The notes under the pieces are model-generated. The model ran no database searches, was not told the DNA's origin, and saw nothing but the letters and a program-made list of their open reading frames with translations. DNA of 11,169 nucleotides from the NCBI GenBank assembly GCA_025464915.1, contig JAODNF010000317.1, positions 1 through 11,169 on the forward strand. Direction: 5' to 3'. The DNA is from Frankiales bacterium (GTDB lineage: Bacteria > Actinomycetota > Actinomycetes > Mycobacteriales > SCTD01). Position numbers and translations under genes: made by a program. Shown here piece after piece: positions 1 through 6,640 of the stretch (position 1 is the first letter of the stretch; each line of letters begins with the position of its first letter).

Positions 1-1
1 C

Positions 2-1192
2 GACGGGCTGCCCACGTCGTGCCCGCCGCTGGTGGCCGCGCAGGACGGCCGCTGGCTGCCCGCCGTGCTGCAGCGCGCCGGCTACGCCACCCGCGCCGTG
101 TCGAGCAACGTCTGGGTGTCCGGCGCCTCCGGGTTCGACCACGGCTTCGACTCGTTCGCGCAGGTCTCGGGGCACCGGCGTACGTCGATGGGAGCCCCTG
201 GTCCGAAGGCCCGGCTGCAGTGGGCGGCGCACGTGTTGAAGGCCGAGGCCGACGCCGGCGCGCAGGAGGCCCGGGAGCAGGTCGCCCGGTGGCAGTCCGA
301 GGACGGGACCCAGCCGTTCTTCTGGTTCGTCAACCTTCTCGAGTGCCACTCGCCCTACCTGCCACCCAAGCCGTGGAACGACCTCGGGCCGCTTGCGCGG
401 GTCCGCGCCGGTGACGAGTTCCGGCAGCACCTGACGCTGCACGCGATCTGGAGGGCGTCGCTGTCCGGCGTCCCGCTGCCGGCCGAGGTCCTCGACAGGA
501 TGCGCCACCTCTACCAGCGGGCCGTGTCCTCGATGGACGCCTGGCTCGGCGGCGTGCTCGAGGAGCTCGACCGGCGCAAGGTCCTCGACGACACCGTCGT
601 CATGGTGACGAGCGATCACGGCGAGAACTTCGGCGACGAGGGGCTGATGGGTCATGCGTTCTCCGTCGACGAGCGGCTCGTGCGCGTGCCTCTCGTGGTC
701 GCTGGCCCGGGGACGTGGTCGGCCGACGAGGTGACCAGCCTGGTCGACGTGCCGCGCCTGCTCACCGCGGCCCTGGGGCTCACGGGCCTGCCGTACGCGG
801 ACGACCCGCGCACCGAGGGGGTCGCCGTCAGCACCCTCGATCCGATCGCGACCCGGGAGCACCCGGCCACCCTGGACGCCAAGGAGCGCTGGCACCTCGG
901 CGACCGCGGCGTCGGCATGCTGTCCGACCCCGCCGCTGCTGCTTCCGACGGCCGGTGGAAGGTCGTGCGCGACACCCTCGGTGAGCGCGCCTACGACCTG
1001 GGCTCGGACCCCAACGGGACCACCGCGCAGCCGGTCTCGCACGTTCCCGAGGCAACGAGATCGGTTCTGCTGCAGGCGATCTCGGATGCGGAGAAGGTCG
1101 ACACCGCTCCGGTGCCGGAGACCGGGGTCAACACCGACGACGTCGACGTGGAGGGCCTGGAGGCCCAGCTCAAGCTGCTCGGGTACCTGTAG
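2..1192 (+). CDS. Sulfatase family protein, 5'-truncated by window edge
   Basis: The reading frame is open from base 2 to the TAG at 1190-1192, so 396 residues are visible and the true start lies left of the window. The protein belongs to the sulfatase / alkaline phosphatase superfamily, metal-dependent enzymes that hydrolyse sulfate or phosphate esters. Visible signs are the helix ending in LQRAGYAT, the GFDHGFDSF stretch, the substrate-side ECHSPYLPP, the metal-ligand motif TSDHGENFG (near 608-634) followed by GHAF, then RVPLVVAGPG, and a C-terminal AYDLGSDPNG typical of sulfatases. The Cys/Ser-x-Pro-x-Arg active-site motif would lie upstream of the window, so a true sulfatase cannot be told from a phosphodiesterase or phosphotransferase. 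A GTG at 32 is open in frame, but a start there would remove the N-terminal half of the catalytic core. The 3' end overlaps the convergent methyltransferase gene by 23 bases. The family is certain enough; the substrate is unknown. Confidence 0.88.
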   Translation, partial: DGLPTSCPPLVAAQDGRWLPAVLQRAGYATRAVSSNVWVSGASGFDHGFDSFAQVSGHRRTSMGAPGPKARLQWAAHVLKAEADAGAQEAREQVARWQSEDGTQPFFWFVNLLECHSPYLPPKPWNDLGPLARVRAGDEFRQHLTLHAIWRASLSGVPLPAEVLDRMRHLYQRAVSSMDAWLGGVLEELDRRKVLDDTVVMVTSDHGENFGDEGLMGHAFSVDERLVRVPLVVAGPGTWSADEVTSLVDVPRLLTAALGLTGLPYADDPRTEGVAVSTLDPIATREHPATLDAKERWHLGDRGVGMLSDPAAAASDGRWKVVRDTLGERAYDLGSDPNGTTAQPVSHVPEATRSVLLQAISDAEKVDTAPVPETGVNTDDVDVEGLEAQLKLLGYL

Positions 1193-2060
1193 CGAGCAGG
1201 GTCATGCCGATGCCCGCGCGTGCCTCGAGCCGGTCGATGGCCTTCAGCACTCGCCAGCCCATCGCGGTCACGTGCCCCTCCTCGTGCAGCGGTCCGAGGA
1301 GCCGGGCACTCGACCGCAGCCCCAGGTCGACGAGGGCCTGGCTCATCGTCTGCGGCTCGTTGACCCACGAGGGGGCGGTGACCCGCACGCGGGTGAAGCC
1401 GGTGCTCTCGAGGGCGAGCCGCAGGGCGCTGCGGTGGAAGAACGTGATGTGCTCGCCCGGTGACAGCAGGGACCAGCGATCGCCGGCCTCGCGGCGGCAC
1501 AGCGACCGCCAGTTCGGCACCTCGACGACCAGGGTCCCGCCGGGGCGCAGCAGCCGCCGCAGGGCACCGAGGGCGTCGTCCACGGCGGTGACGTGCTCGA
1601 GCACGTGGAACGCGGTGACCACGTCCCAGGTGCCCGGTTCGGGGGCGTCCTCGAGGACACCGGTCCGCACGTCGAGGCCGGCCTCCCGGGCCTGCTCCGC
1701 GGTCTCGTCGACGGGCTCCAGACCCACGGCCTCGTAGCCTTCCGCGTGTGCGAGCAGCCGGCCCCGGCCGCAGCCGACGTCCAGCCAGCGCGCGGGAGCC
1801 GGGACGAGCCGGCGCACCTGCGCGACCCGGCGGGCGTCGACCTGCCGGACGTAGGTCGCGAAGGGCTCGCGGTCGGCGTCGAGGTGGAAGCCGTGGGCGC
1901 CCGAGTGGTAGCCGTCGACGTAGATGGCGGTCGGGTCGGCGTGCTCGAGCGCGTGCACGACCCGGCAGGCCGCGCACCGGTTGAGCCGTAGGCCCGCGAC
2001 CTCGAACCCGAGCCCGCCGACCGGCGTCGAGCAGAGGGGACAGGCCTCGACCGCGATCAC
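1170..2060 (-). CDS. Zinc-ribbon class I SAM-dependent methyltransferase (distal paralogue)
   Basis: This 296-residue protein transfers a methyl group from S-adenosylmethionine, probably to a sugar or glycan intermediate in the cytoplasm. An N-terminal zinc-ribbon-like knuckle has Cys at 7, 10, 29 and 32. The Rossmann methyltransferase core follows: motif I LDVGCGRG at 93-100, an acidic residue at about 115, FHVLEH at 151-156, LRPGG and VEVPNW near 170-183. A C-terminal helical part ends in TLLATGTRAA. The frame stays open 99 codons upstream, but that part lies inside the acyltransferase gene and is arginine-rich noise. The GTG at 2060 puts the first Cys pair at residue 7 and overlaps the upstream stop as GTGA. 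This is the last gene of the minus-strand operon. It has the same length and architecture as the methyltransferase at 4044-4934. No useful Shine-Dalgarno sequence is seen, so translation is probably coupled. The acceptor is unknown. Confidence 0.9.
   Translation of the reverse strand: MIAVEACPLCSTPVGGLGFEVAGLRLNRCAACRVVHALEHADPTAIYVDGYHSGAHGFHLDADREPFATYVRQVDARRVAQVRRLVPAPARWLDVGCGRGRLLAHAEGYEAVGLEPVDETAEQAREAGLDVRTGVLEDAPEPGTWDVVTAFHVLEHVTAVDDALGALRRLLRPGGTLVVEVPNWRSLCRREAGDRWSLLSPGEHITFFHRSALRLALESTGFTRVRVTAPSWVNEPQTMSQALVDLGLRSSARLLGPLHEEGHVTAMGWRVLKAIDRLEARAGIGMTLLATGTRAA
1175..1199. terminator. Inverted repeat at convergent gene ends, possible bidirectional terminator
   Basis: A perfect 7-base inverted repeat, CTGCTCG (1175-1181) and CGAGCAG (1193-1199), brackets an 11-base loop. 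The loop contains a GGTACC palindrome and the TAG stop of the left-hand sulfatase gene. The hairpin sits where two convergent genes overlap, the right place for a terminator shared by both strands. There is no T-tract on either side, so it would not be a standard intrinsic terminator, and in DNA this GC-rich a 7-base repeat can arise by chance. Confidence 0.3.
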
Positions 2061-3103
2061 GTCGGGACCCGCTCGAAGCGGTGCTTGAGGCGCAGGGCGG
2101 GGCCCTCGACGTAGCGCCACGACAGGACGGCCAGGACGAGGGGAAAGGTCAACCCGAGCAGGACGCGCACCGGGTCGGACCAGCCGGTCTTGCCGAGCGC
2201 CAGCACCACCGGGTAGTGGTAGAGGTAGAGCCCGTAGCTGATGGTGCCGAGCCCGACGAGCGGCCGCCACGACAGCAGCCGGGGGACGACGCCGCTGCCG
2301 GCTGCGGCCGCGGCCACCAGGACCGCGGCGCACACGGCGACAGCGGTGAGCCCCCACTCGTAGACCCAGTCGGCACGCACCCTCCCGCGCGCCACGATCA
2401 CGACCAGCCCCACGGCGGCCAGTGGCGCCAGCCGGCCGACCCGCGACCAGACCGCGGAGGGAAGGAGGCCGACGGTGACACCGAGCAGGATCTGGTCAAG
2501 CCGGGCGAATGAGTCGAGGTAGTAGGCCTTGAACGCGAGGGCGTCGTGCCCCGGGTGCCCTTCGTGGACGCCCCAGCGGACCGCCATGACGAGCACCGCG
2601 ACGGTGAGGGTCGCGACGGCGATCCGCTCCGGTCGGGCACCTCGACGGAGCAGGAGGACGAGGGTGAGCGGCCAGACGAGGTAGAACTGCTCCTCGATCG
2701 ACAACGACCAGAGGTGGTCGAGGTAGCTGGCCTGGGACGGCGCGGCGATGCTCAGCCAGTTCTGGACGTAGAGCAGTGCGCCGACGACCTCGCGCAGCAG
2801 GCCTGTCCCGACCGGTCCCGCAACCAGCCTCAGAGCCAGGGCGAGCACGAGGCACACCGCGAGCGCCGGCAGCAGCCGGAGACCGCGACGGGCGTAGAAG
2901 GCGCGCATCGACACGCCTCCGCGGCCGCGGTGCTCGGCGACGAGCAGCGCGGTGATGAGCATCCCGGACAGCACGAAGAACACGTCGACGCCGAAGAAAC
3001 CACCTAGCAGCTGCACCTTCGTCTGGAAGGTCACGTGCAGCCAGACGACCAGCGCGACGGCGATCCCGCGCAGACCGGTGAGCGCCGCTGAGTGCCTGAT
3101 CAG
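2057..3103 (-). CDS. Integral membrane acyltransferase, acyltransferase-3 / OafA family
   Basis: This polytopic membrane enzyme of the acyltransferase-3 family normally moves an acetyl or other acyl group onto a surface sugar. With the preferred start it has 348 residues, within the family range. Hallmarks in order are LTGLRGIAVALVVWLH with the TM1 His at residue 23, GGFFGVDVFFVLSG, FYARRGLRLLP, YLDHLWSLSIEEQFYLVWP, then a run of hydrophobic helices, ISYGLYLYHYP near the C-terminus and SWRYVEGPALRLK at the end. The start is unusual. CTG at 3103-3101 overlaps the upstream glycosyltransferase stop as CTGA, follows a GAGGGGAG ribosome-binding site by a few bases, and leaves the short N-terminus usual in this family. 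The nearest ordinary start is GTG at 3142 (361 residues), which adds a polar tail and has no clear ribosome-binding site. A far upstream start at 3328 would lie deep in the neighbouring gene. The family call is firm; the acyl donor and acceptor are unknown. Confidence 0.9.
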   Translation of the reverse strand: MIRHSAALTGLRGIAVALVVWLHVTFQTKVQLLGGFFGVDVFFVLSGMLITALLVAEHRGRGGVSMRAFYARRGLRLLPALAVCLVLALALRLVAGPVGTGLLREVVGALLYVQNWLSIAAPSQASYLDHLWSLSIEEQFYLVWPLTLVLLLRRGARPERIAVATLTVAVLVMAVRWGVHEGHPGHDALAFKAYYLDSFARLDQILLGVTVGLLPSAVWSRVGRLAPLAAVGLVVIVARGRVRADWVYEWGLTAVAVCAAVLVAAAAAGSGVVPRLLSWRPLVGLGTISYGLYLYHYPVVLALGKTGWSDPVRVLLGLTFPLVLAVLSWRYVEGPALRLKHRFERVPT

Positions 3104-4047
3104 GAGCTCCCCTCGACCGCCTGCTGCAGCGCGGTGAGCCACCGCTGCGCCGTCCGGGACCACGGTAGTGCGACGGCCCGCTCCCGAGCGGCTGCACCGA
3201 GCCGGTCCCGGTCCGAGAGGGCTGCCCGGAGCCCGTCCTCGACCCGCTCCAGCGGTACGACGACACCGGCGCTCTCGACCACCTCCGGCAGCGCTCCGCG
3301 GTCGCTCACGACGACAGGCGCGCCGCACGCCATCGCCTCGAGCACGGGCAGCCCGAAGCCCTCCGCCAGTGACGGGAGGCAGAAGACGGTGCAGCGCGCC
3401 ATCAACCGAGCCAGGTCCTCGTCGGTCGGCGCGAGCTCGCGCCGTACCGCTGTGCCGGGGAGCGGTGCGAGAGCCGCGTCCATCAGGTCGCGGGAGTCCG
3501 GCCGGTCGTGGGTCGGGCCGACCACGACGGTGAGGGTGAGACCGCCGATGGCGGCCGCCGCCTCGCGGACGGCGGTGAGGTTCTTGCGCGGCTGGACCGT
3601 CCCCACGAACAGCACCTCGTCCGTCGCGCGCTCACCGGCGGGGGCGAACACGACGGGGTCGACGCCGTGGTGCGCGACGACCGGCCGTCCTCCGAGGGCG
3701 GACACCTGGTCCGCCGACCACCGGGACGGGACCACGACCCGGTCGGCCCGCGCGACCCACGGCAGCGTCCGGTCACGCAGGTCGTCCAGGAACGGTTTCG
3801 CGACACCCTCGCGGGTACCCGGCTCGTCCCACGAGGCCTCGTGAACCTGGGCCACGACCGGGCCCGTCAGCTCGGTGAACGGGCCGTGACCGTCGACCAG
3901 GTGCACGTCGACGCGACGTCCGCCGCCCACCTTCAGCTCGACGTGCGGCGCGAGCTCGGCCAGGACGTGCCGCCACATCCGGCCGTGCCCCGACAGGGGG
4001 GAGGCCTCCGTGACCGCGCGGGGGACCGCGACCCGCAGCCGCTTCAC
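3100..4047 (-). CDS. GT4-family glycosyltransferase
   Basis: This 315-residue retaining glycosyltransferase of the GT-B fold (GT4 / glycosyl transferases group 1) adds a sugar from a nucleotide-sugar donor to the growing glycan at the cytoplasmic face. The N-terminal half carries the acceptor Rossmann domain. The donor domain shows LFVGTVQPRKNL at 146-157 and the EX7E motif with E229 and E237 in LAEGFGLPVLEAMACG, followed by VVVSDRGALPEVV. The GTG at 4047 was chosen because it starts just before the hydrophobic strand LRVAVPRAV and forms a GTGA overlap with the upstream methyltransferase stop. The frame is open further upstream, but only as out-of-frame sequence of that methyltransferase. At 315 residues it is shorter than many GT4 enzymes (roughly 350-400), mainly in the N-terminal domain, but both donor-site glutamates are present. 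Donor and linkage are unknown. Confidence 0.92.
   Translation of the reverse strand: MKRLRVAVPRAVTEASPLSGHGRMWRHVLAELAPHVELKVGGGRRVDVHLVDGHGPFTELTGPVVAQVHEASWDEPGTREGVAKPFLDDLRDRTLPWVARADRVVVPSRWSADQVSALGGRPVVAHHGVDPVVFAPAGERATDEVLFVGTVQPRKNLTAVREAAAAIGGLTLTVVVGPTHDRPDSRDLMDAALAPLPGTAVRRELAPTDEDLARLMARCTVFCLPSLAEGFGLPVLEAMACGAPVVVSDRGALPEVVESAGVVVPLERVEDGLRAALSDRDRLGAAARERAVALPWSRTAQRWLTALQQAVEGSS
3107..3114 (-). promoter_or_regulatory. Shine-Dalgarno sequence for a CTG start
   Basis: The minus strand reads GAGGGGAG, then CTC, then the CTG proposed as the start of the acyltransferase. GAGG is 7 bases from the CTG, which is normal spacing. The other 4-base overlaps in this window lack such a good site, so it may compensate for a weak start codon. 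It lies inside the last codons of the glycosyltransferase gene. Confidence 0.55.
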
Positions 4048-4934
4048 GGGACCTGCGCCACGGCGAGCAGCACGACGCCCCCGTGCGCCTGCGACAGTCC
4101 GCGCTCGACCCAGCGGATGCCGCGTCGCACCTGGGGGCCGGCGGCGGTCCGGTCGAGTCTCGTCAGCGGTGCCGCCAGCTCCCGCAGGCCGACGTCGGCG
4201 AGAGCCTGGCCGACCTCGACGGTGGCGCCCGTGTAGGACGGGCTCATCAGGCGCACCGTCCGCAGTCCTGCCCGGCGCAGGGTGTCCGTGAGGGTCGCGG
4301 CGGTGAAGTGCGTGACGTGCTCCCGCGGTCGCAGGTGCACCCACTGCGGCCCCTGCCGGCGGCGCAGCAGCGAGCCCCAGTTCGGCACCTCGACGGCGAC
4401 GTGACCGCCGGGGCGGACGTAGGACGCGAGCTCGCGCACGAAGGCAGTCGCGTCGGGCACGTGCTCGACGACGTGGAAGCCGCAGACCAGGTCGAACGAC
4501 GCCGGCTCGAGGCCTGCGTCCGCCAGGAGCCCTGCGCGGACGTCGAGGCCGTGCCGCTCGCGCGCCGCCGCCGCGGCCGAGGCGACCAGCTCGACTCCGG
4601 TCACGTCCCACCCCGCATCGCGCGCCGTGACGAGGAAGTCGCCGCGGGCGCAGCCGACGTCGAGGAGCCGGCCCGGTCCGGGGGCCGCCCCCTCGAGAAG
4701 CCCGAGGCGGTGGGCGTAGGCCCGCTGGAGGTAGCCGTGCAGCCCGGGGGCGTCGGTGTCGACGAAGAAGCCGTCGGCGCCCTGGTGGTAGTCGTCGCCG
4801 TAGACCTCCGACGGGTCGTGCACCTCACTGCTGCGCACCGCTCCGCAGGCCACGCAGGAGCGCAGGTCGTGGGGGCCGAACGCCAGCGGGTCCGAGGTGG
4901 TGGCGCCGCAGCAGGGGCAGAGGTCCACCCTCAC
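4044..4934 (-). CDS. Zinc-ribbon class I SAM-dependent methyltransferase (proximal paralogue)
   Basis: This 296-residue methyltransferase is paralogous to the one at 1170-2060. It has the same length and layout: Cys at 6, 9, 27 and 30 form the N-terminal zinc-ribbon-like knuckle. A conserved YGDDYHQGADGF linker matches YVDGYHSGAHGF in the paralogue. Motif I LDVGCARG is at 91-98, FHVVEH at 153-158, YVRPGG and VEVPNWGSLLRR follow, and then comes a REHVTHF segment. It probably methylates a sugar or glycan intermediate in the cytoplasm. GTG at 4934 gives a GTGA overlap with the preceding sulfatase-like gene, and the gene overlaps the next one (glycosyltransferase) by GTGA as well, so it should be translated in a coupled chain. 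A generous AT-free context and no strong Shine-Dalgarno site are seen. Sugar methyltransferases of antibiotic pathways (NovU/TylC3 type) also carry an N-terminal zinc knuckle but are longer, so C- versus O-methylation is open. Confidence 0.91.
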   Translation of the reverse strand: MRVDLCPCCGATTSDPLAFGPHDLRSCVACGAVRSSEVHDPSEVYGDDYHQGADGFFVDTDAPGLHGYLQRAYAHRLGLLEGAAPGPGRLLDVGCARGDFLVTARDAGWDVTGVELVASAAAAARERHGLDVRAGLLADAGLEPASFDLVCGFHVVEHVPDATAFVRELASYVRPGGHVAVEVPNWGSLLRRRQGPQWVHLRPREHVTHFTAATLTDTLRRAGLRTVRLMSPSYTGATVEVGQALADVGLRELAAPLTRLDRTAAGPQVRRGIRWVERGLSQAHGGVVLLAVAQVP

Positions 4935-5764
4935 CGGGGGACCAGGCCCTCCCAGAACGGCACCTCGTGCACCTTCTCGTGGGCGATCGGCCCGTGTCCG
5001 AAGTAGCCGCCCTCACCGAAGAGCTCACCGTGGTCCGCGGTGACGACGACCCAGGTGTTGTCGGGCAGCTCGGCGAAGAGCCTGCCGATGACGCCGTCGA
5101 CGTACTCGGTGGCACGCTGCTGCCGCGCCCGGAGGCGGTCCATGGCGGCCGTGTCGAAGAACTCGGCCTTGTCGACCGCGTCGTCGTCGACCCGCTTCAG
5201 GACCCCGTGGACACCGCTGATGACGGGCCACTCCGAGGGGTCCTCGTCCGGCAGGGCGTAGGGGTAGTGCGTCTCCCCGACGTTGAGCAGCGCGTAGAAG
5301 GGGCCCTGCAGCTGGGGGAACCGGAGGTCGTCGAGCATCGCGGCCATGTCGTTGTGCTTGGGCATCAGCTTGAAGCTGTCGAACCCCCGGTTGATCGGGG
5401 TCGTCGAGTTCAGCACCGGCATCGAGACCCGGGCGTGGGTGCCGTAACCGAGGACGTCGTGCAGGTACGTCGGCAGCCACAGCGACGGCAGCAGCCTCTT
5501 GAACTCCATGTCAGGCACCTGCAGGCGCTCGGCGTACTTCAGGTAGTCGCGCTGGTAGTAGTCGCTCGCGTAGACGCCCTCCGGCGAGGAGTGCGGCAGC
5601 AGCCCCATCAGCAGGTTGTAGTGCGACGGCGCGGTCCACGAGGCGTAGGACCACCGGCGCTCCAGCGGCCCGAGCCGGTCGAGCTGCGGCGTCGCCGCGG
5701 CCGCTGCCACGTCGTGGCGAAGGCTGTCCAGGATGACGACGACGAGGTTCCGGCGCTCGGTCAC
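4931..5764 (-). CDS. Short sulfatase-like hydrolase/transferase with Thr at the catalytic position
   Basis: This 277-residue protein has the sulfatase / alkaline phosphatase fold core. VVVILDSLRHD carries the first metal-ligand Asp (D13). WTAPSHYNLLMG aligns with the catalytic loop, GETHYPY has H156, VVTADHGELFGEGG has D244 and H245, and FGHGPIAHEKVHEVPF follows. Genuine sulfatases have Cys/Ser-x-Pro-x-Arg, matured to formylglycine. Here the loop is Thr44-Ala-Pro-Ser-His48, so formylglycine formation is not expected and Thr may itself be the nucleophile, as in LtaS-type and phosphoethanolamine transferases. The protein stops 13 residues or so after the metal site and lacks the C-terminal subdomain seen in the sulfatase at 2-1192. 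It has no signal peptide or membrane segment, so it is probably cytoplasmic. It is the first gene of the minus-strand operon. GTG at 5764 lies 6 bases after a TAGCCT hexamer, which suggests leaderless translation, and its end overlaps the next gene as GTGA. Reaction unknown. Confidence 0.86.
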   Translation of the reverse strand: MTERRNLVVVILDSLRHDVAAAAATPQLDRLGPLERRWSYASWTAPSHYNLLMGLLPHSSPEGVYASDYYQRDYLKYAERLQVPDMEFKRLLPSLWLPTYLHDVLGYGTHARVSMPVLNSTTPINRGFDSFKLMPKHNDMAAMLDDLRFPQLQGPFYALLNVGETHYPYALPDEDPSEWPVISGVHGVLKRVDDDAVDKAEFFDTAAMDRLRARQQRATEYVDGVIGRLFAELPDNTWVVVTADHGELFGEGGYFGHGPIAHEKVHEVPFWEGLVPR

Positions 5765-5770
5765 CGCAGC

Positions 5771-5776
5771 AGGCTA
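5771..5776 (-). promoter_or_regulatory. Putative -10 element, leaderless promoter of minus-strand operon
   Basis: The minus strand reads TAGCCT, fitting the actinobacterial TAnnnT -10 consensus, then six bases, then the GTG start of the sulfatase-like gene. Transcription starting about 7 bases after the hexamer would begin at the GTG itself, giving a leaderless message. No convincing -35 box is visible; it would have to lie inside the opposite gene, wzm. Confidence 0.5.
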
Positions 5777-5778
5777 CC

Positions 5779-5784
5779 TAGACT
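5779..5784 (+). promoter_or_regulatory. Putative -10 element, leaderless promoter of export operon
   Basis: TAGACT matches TAnnnT and is followed by seven bases and the ATG of wzm at 5792. With the usual distance the transcript would start at or one base before the A of ATG. It sits only two bases from the opposite-strand -10, so the two promoters would compete for or share polymerase. No ribosome-binding site precedes wzm and no clear -35 box is seen. Confidence 0.52.
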
Positions 5785-5791
5785 GCCCGGC

Positions 5792-6640
5792 ATGGCTGAC
5801 CACGGCGTCGCGGCGGTGTCGCACGTCGGTGTCGACCTCACCTCGACGCCGCCGCCCCTTTCGCGGCTTCTGTCCGACCTGTGGGCCTCGCGCCGGCTCG
5901 CCTACATGCTGGCCCGTCGCGACTTCTTCGTCCGCTACCGCCGGGCCCGCCTCGGGCTGGCCTGGGCTGTCGTCGTCCCGCTGTCGCAGGCGCTGGTGCT
6001 GGCCCTGGTCATCGGCCGCATCACCAAGATCCGCACGACGGGCGACGTCCCCCTGACGCTCTTCGTCTTCGCCGGCATGGTCGCGTGGACGTTCTTCTCC
6101 ACCGCGTTCGGCACCGGCGCCACCGCCATCGCCGACGGGGCGGGCCTGACGACCAAGATCTACTTCCCCCGCGCGGTGCTGCCGCTCGTCACCGTCGGCG
6201 CGGGCGCCATCACCCTCGCGCTCAACGTCGTCGTGCTGCTGGTGATGTGCCCGTTCTTCGGCGTCTGGCCGGGCTGGCGGCTGCTGCTCCTGGCGCCGGC
6301 GCTGCTGCTGCTGTTCGCCTTCACCGCGGGCCTCTCGCTCGTGCTGTCGGCGGTGCACGTGCACGTGCGCGACGTCCGCTACCTGCTCGAGGCCGCTTCA
6401 CGGGCGCTCTTCTACGCCACCCCCGTCTTCTACCCGCTGCACCAGGTCGGCTCGCTCCAGGACGTGCTCTCCGTCAACCCGTGCACCGGTGTGACCGAGC
6501 TGTTCCGCGCCGCGACGGTCGGCGCCGACGAGGGCTGGCTGCCGTCGCTCTGGTGGTCGCTCGGCTGGACCGCCGTCATCCTCGCTGTCGGCCTGGAGCT
6601 GCACCGGCGCCTCGACAGAACGTTCTCCGACCTCCTGTGA
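5792..6640 (+). CDS. wzm: Polysaccharide ABC exporter permease, Wzm/TagG type
   Basis: This 282-residue ABC-2 family permease forms the membrane channel through which a lipid-linked polysaccharide is exported. After a cytoplasmic N-terminus with RRDFFVRYRRARLGLAW (residues 42-58, the amphipathic signature before TM1), hydrophobic segments lie at roughly 54-75, 88-110, 128-152, 160-185, 193-215 and 250-275. This gives about six helices, as in Wzm. Other family marks are TKIYFPRAVLPL, VHVHVRDVRYLLE, and FYATPVFYPL followed by VNPCTGVTELFRA. The C-terminus RRLDRTFSDLL is typical. ATG at 5792 is the only ATG start among the genes here and lies 7 bases after a TAGACT hexamer. The longer open frame upstream runs through the promoter and the opposite-strand gene and is not coding. 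The stop overlaps wzt-1 as GTGA, so permease and ATPase are probably translated together. A teichoic-acid-type substrate (TagG) is the alternative to an O-antigen-like one. Confidence 0.93.
   Translation: MADHGVAAVSHVGVDLTSTPPPLSRLLSDLWASRRLAYMLARRDFFVRYRRARLGLAWAVVVPLSQALVLALVIGRITKIRTTGDVPLTLFVFAGMVAWTFFSTAFGTGATAIADGAGLTTKIYFPRAVLPLVTVGAGAITLALNVVVLLVMCPFFGVWPGWRLLLLAPALLLLFAFTAGLSLVLSAVHVHVRDVRYLLEAASRALFYATPVFYPLHQVGSLQDVLSVNPCTGVTELFRAATVGADEGWLPSLWWSLGWTAVILAVGLELHRRLDRTFSDLL

Noticed and set aside
32..34. GTG at 32 as the real start of the left sulfatase
   Set aside because: The frame is open to the window edge with sulfatase-like residues before it, and a start here would remove the catalytic loop and first metal ligands.
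991..1977. Open frame of 328 codons on the minus strand in another frame of the methyltransferase
   Set aside because: The composition is Arg/Pro/Gly-rich and lacks the SAM motifs present in the neighbouring frame at 1170-2060.
2061..2357. 99-codon N-terminal extension of the distal methyltransferase
   Set aside because: It lies inside the acyltransferase gene. The zinc-ribbon Cys residues begin right after the GTG at 2060, so the extension is not coding.
4967..5791. Open extension upstream of wzm on the plus strand
   Set aside because: It runs through the promoter and opposite the sulfatase-like gene. Its Val/Arg/Gln-rich translation has no domain, and the Wzm family begins near the ATG at 5792.
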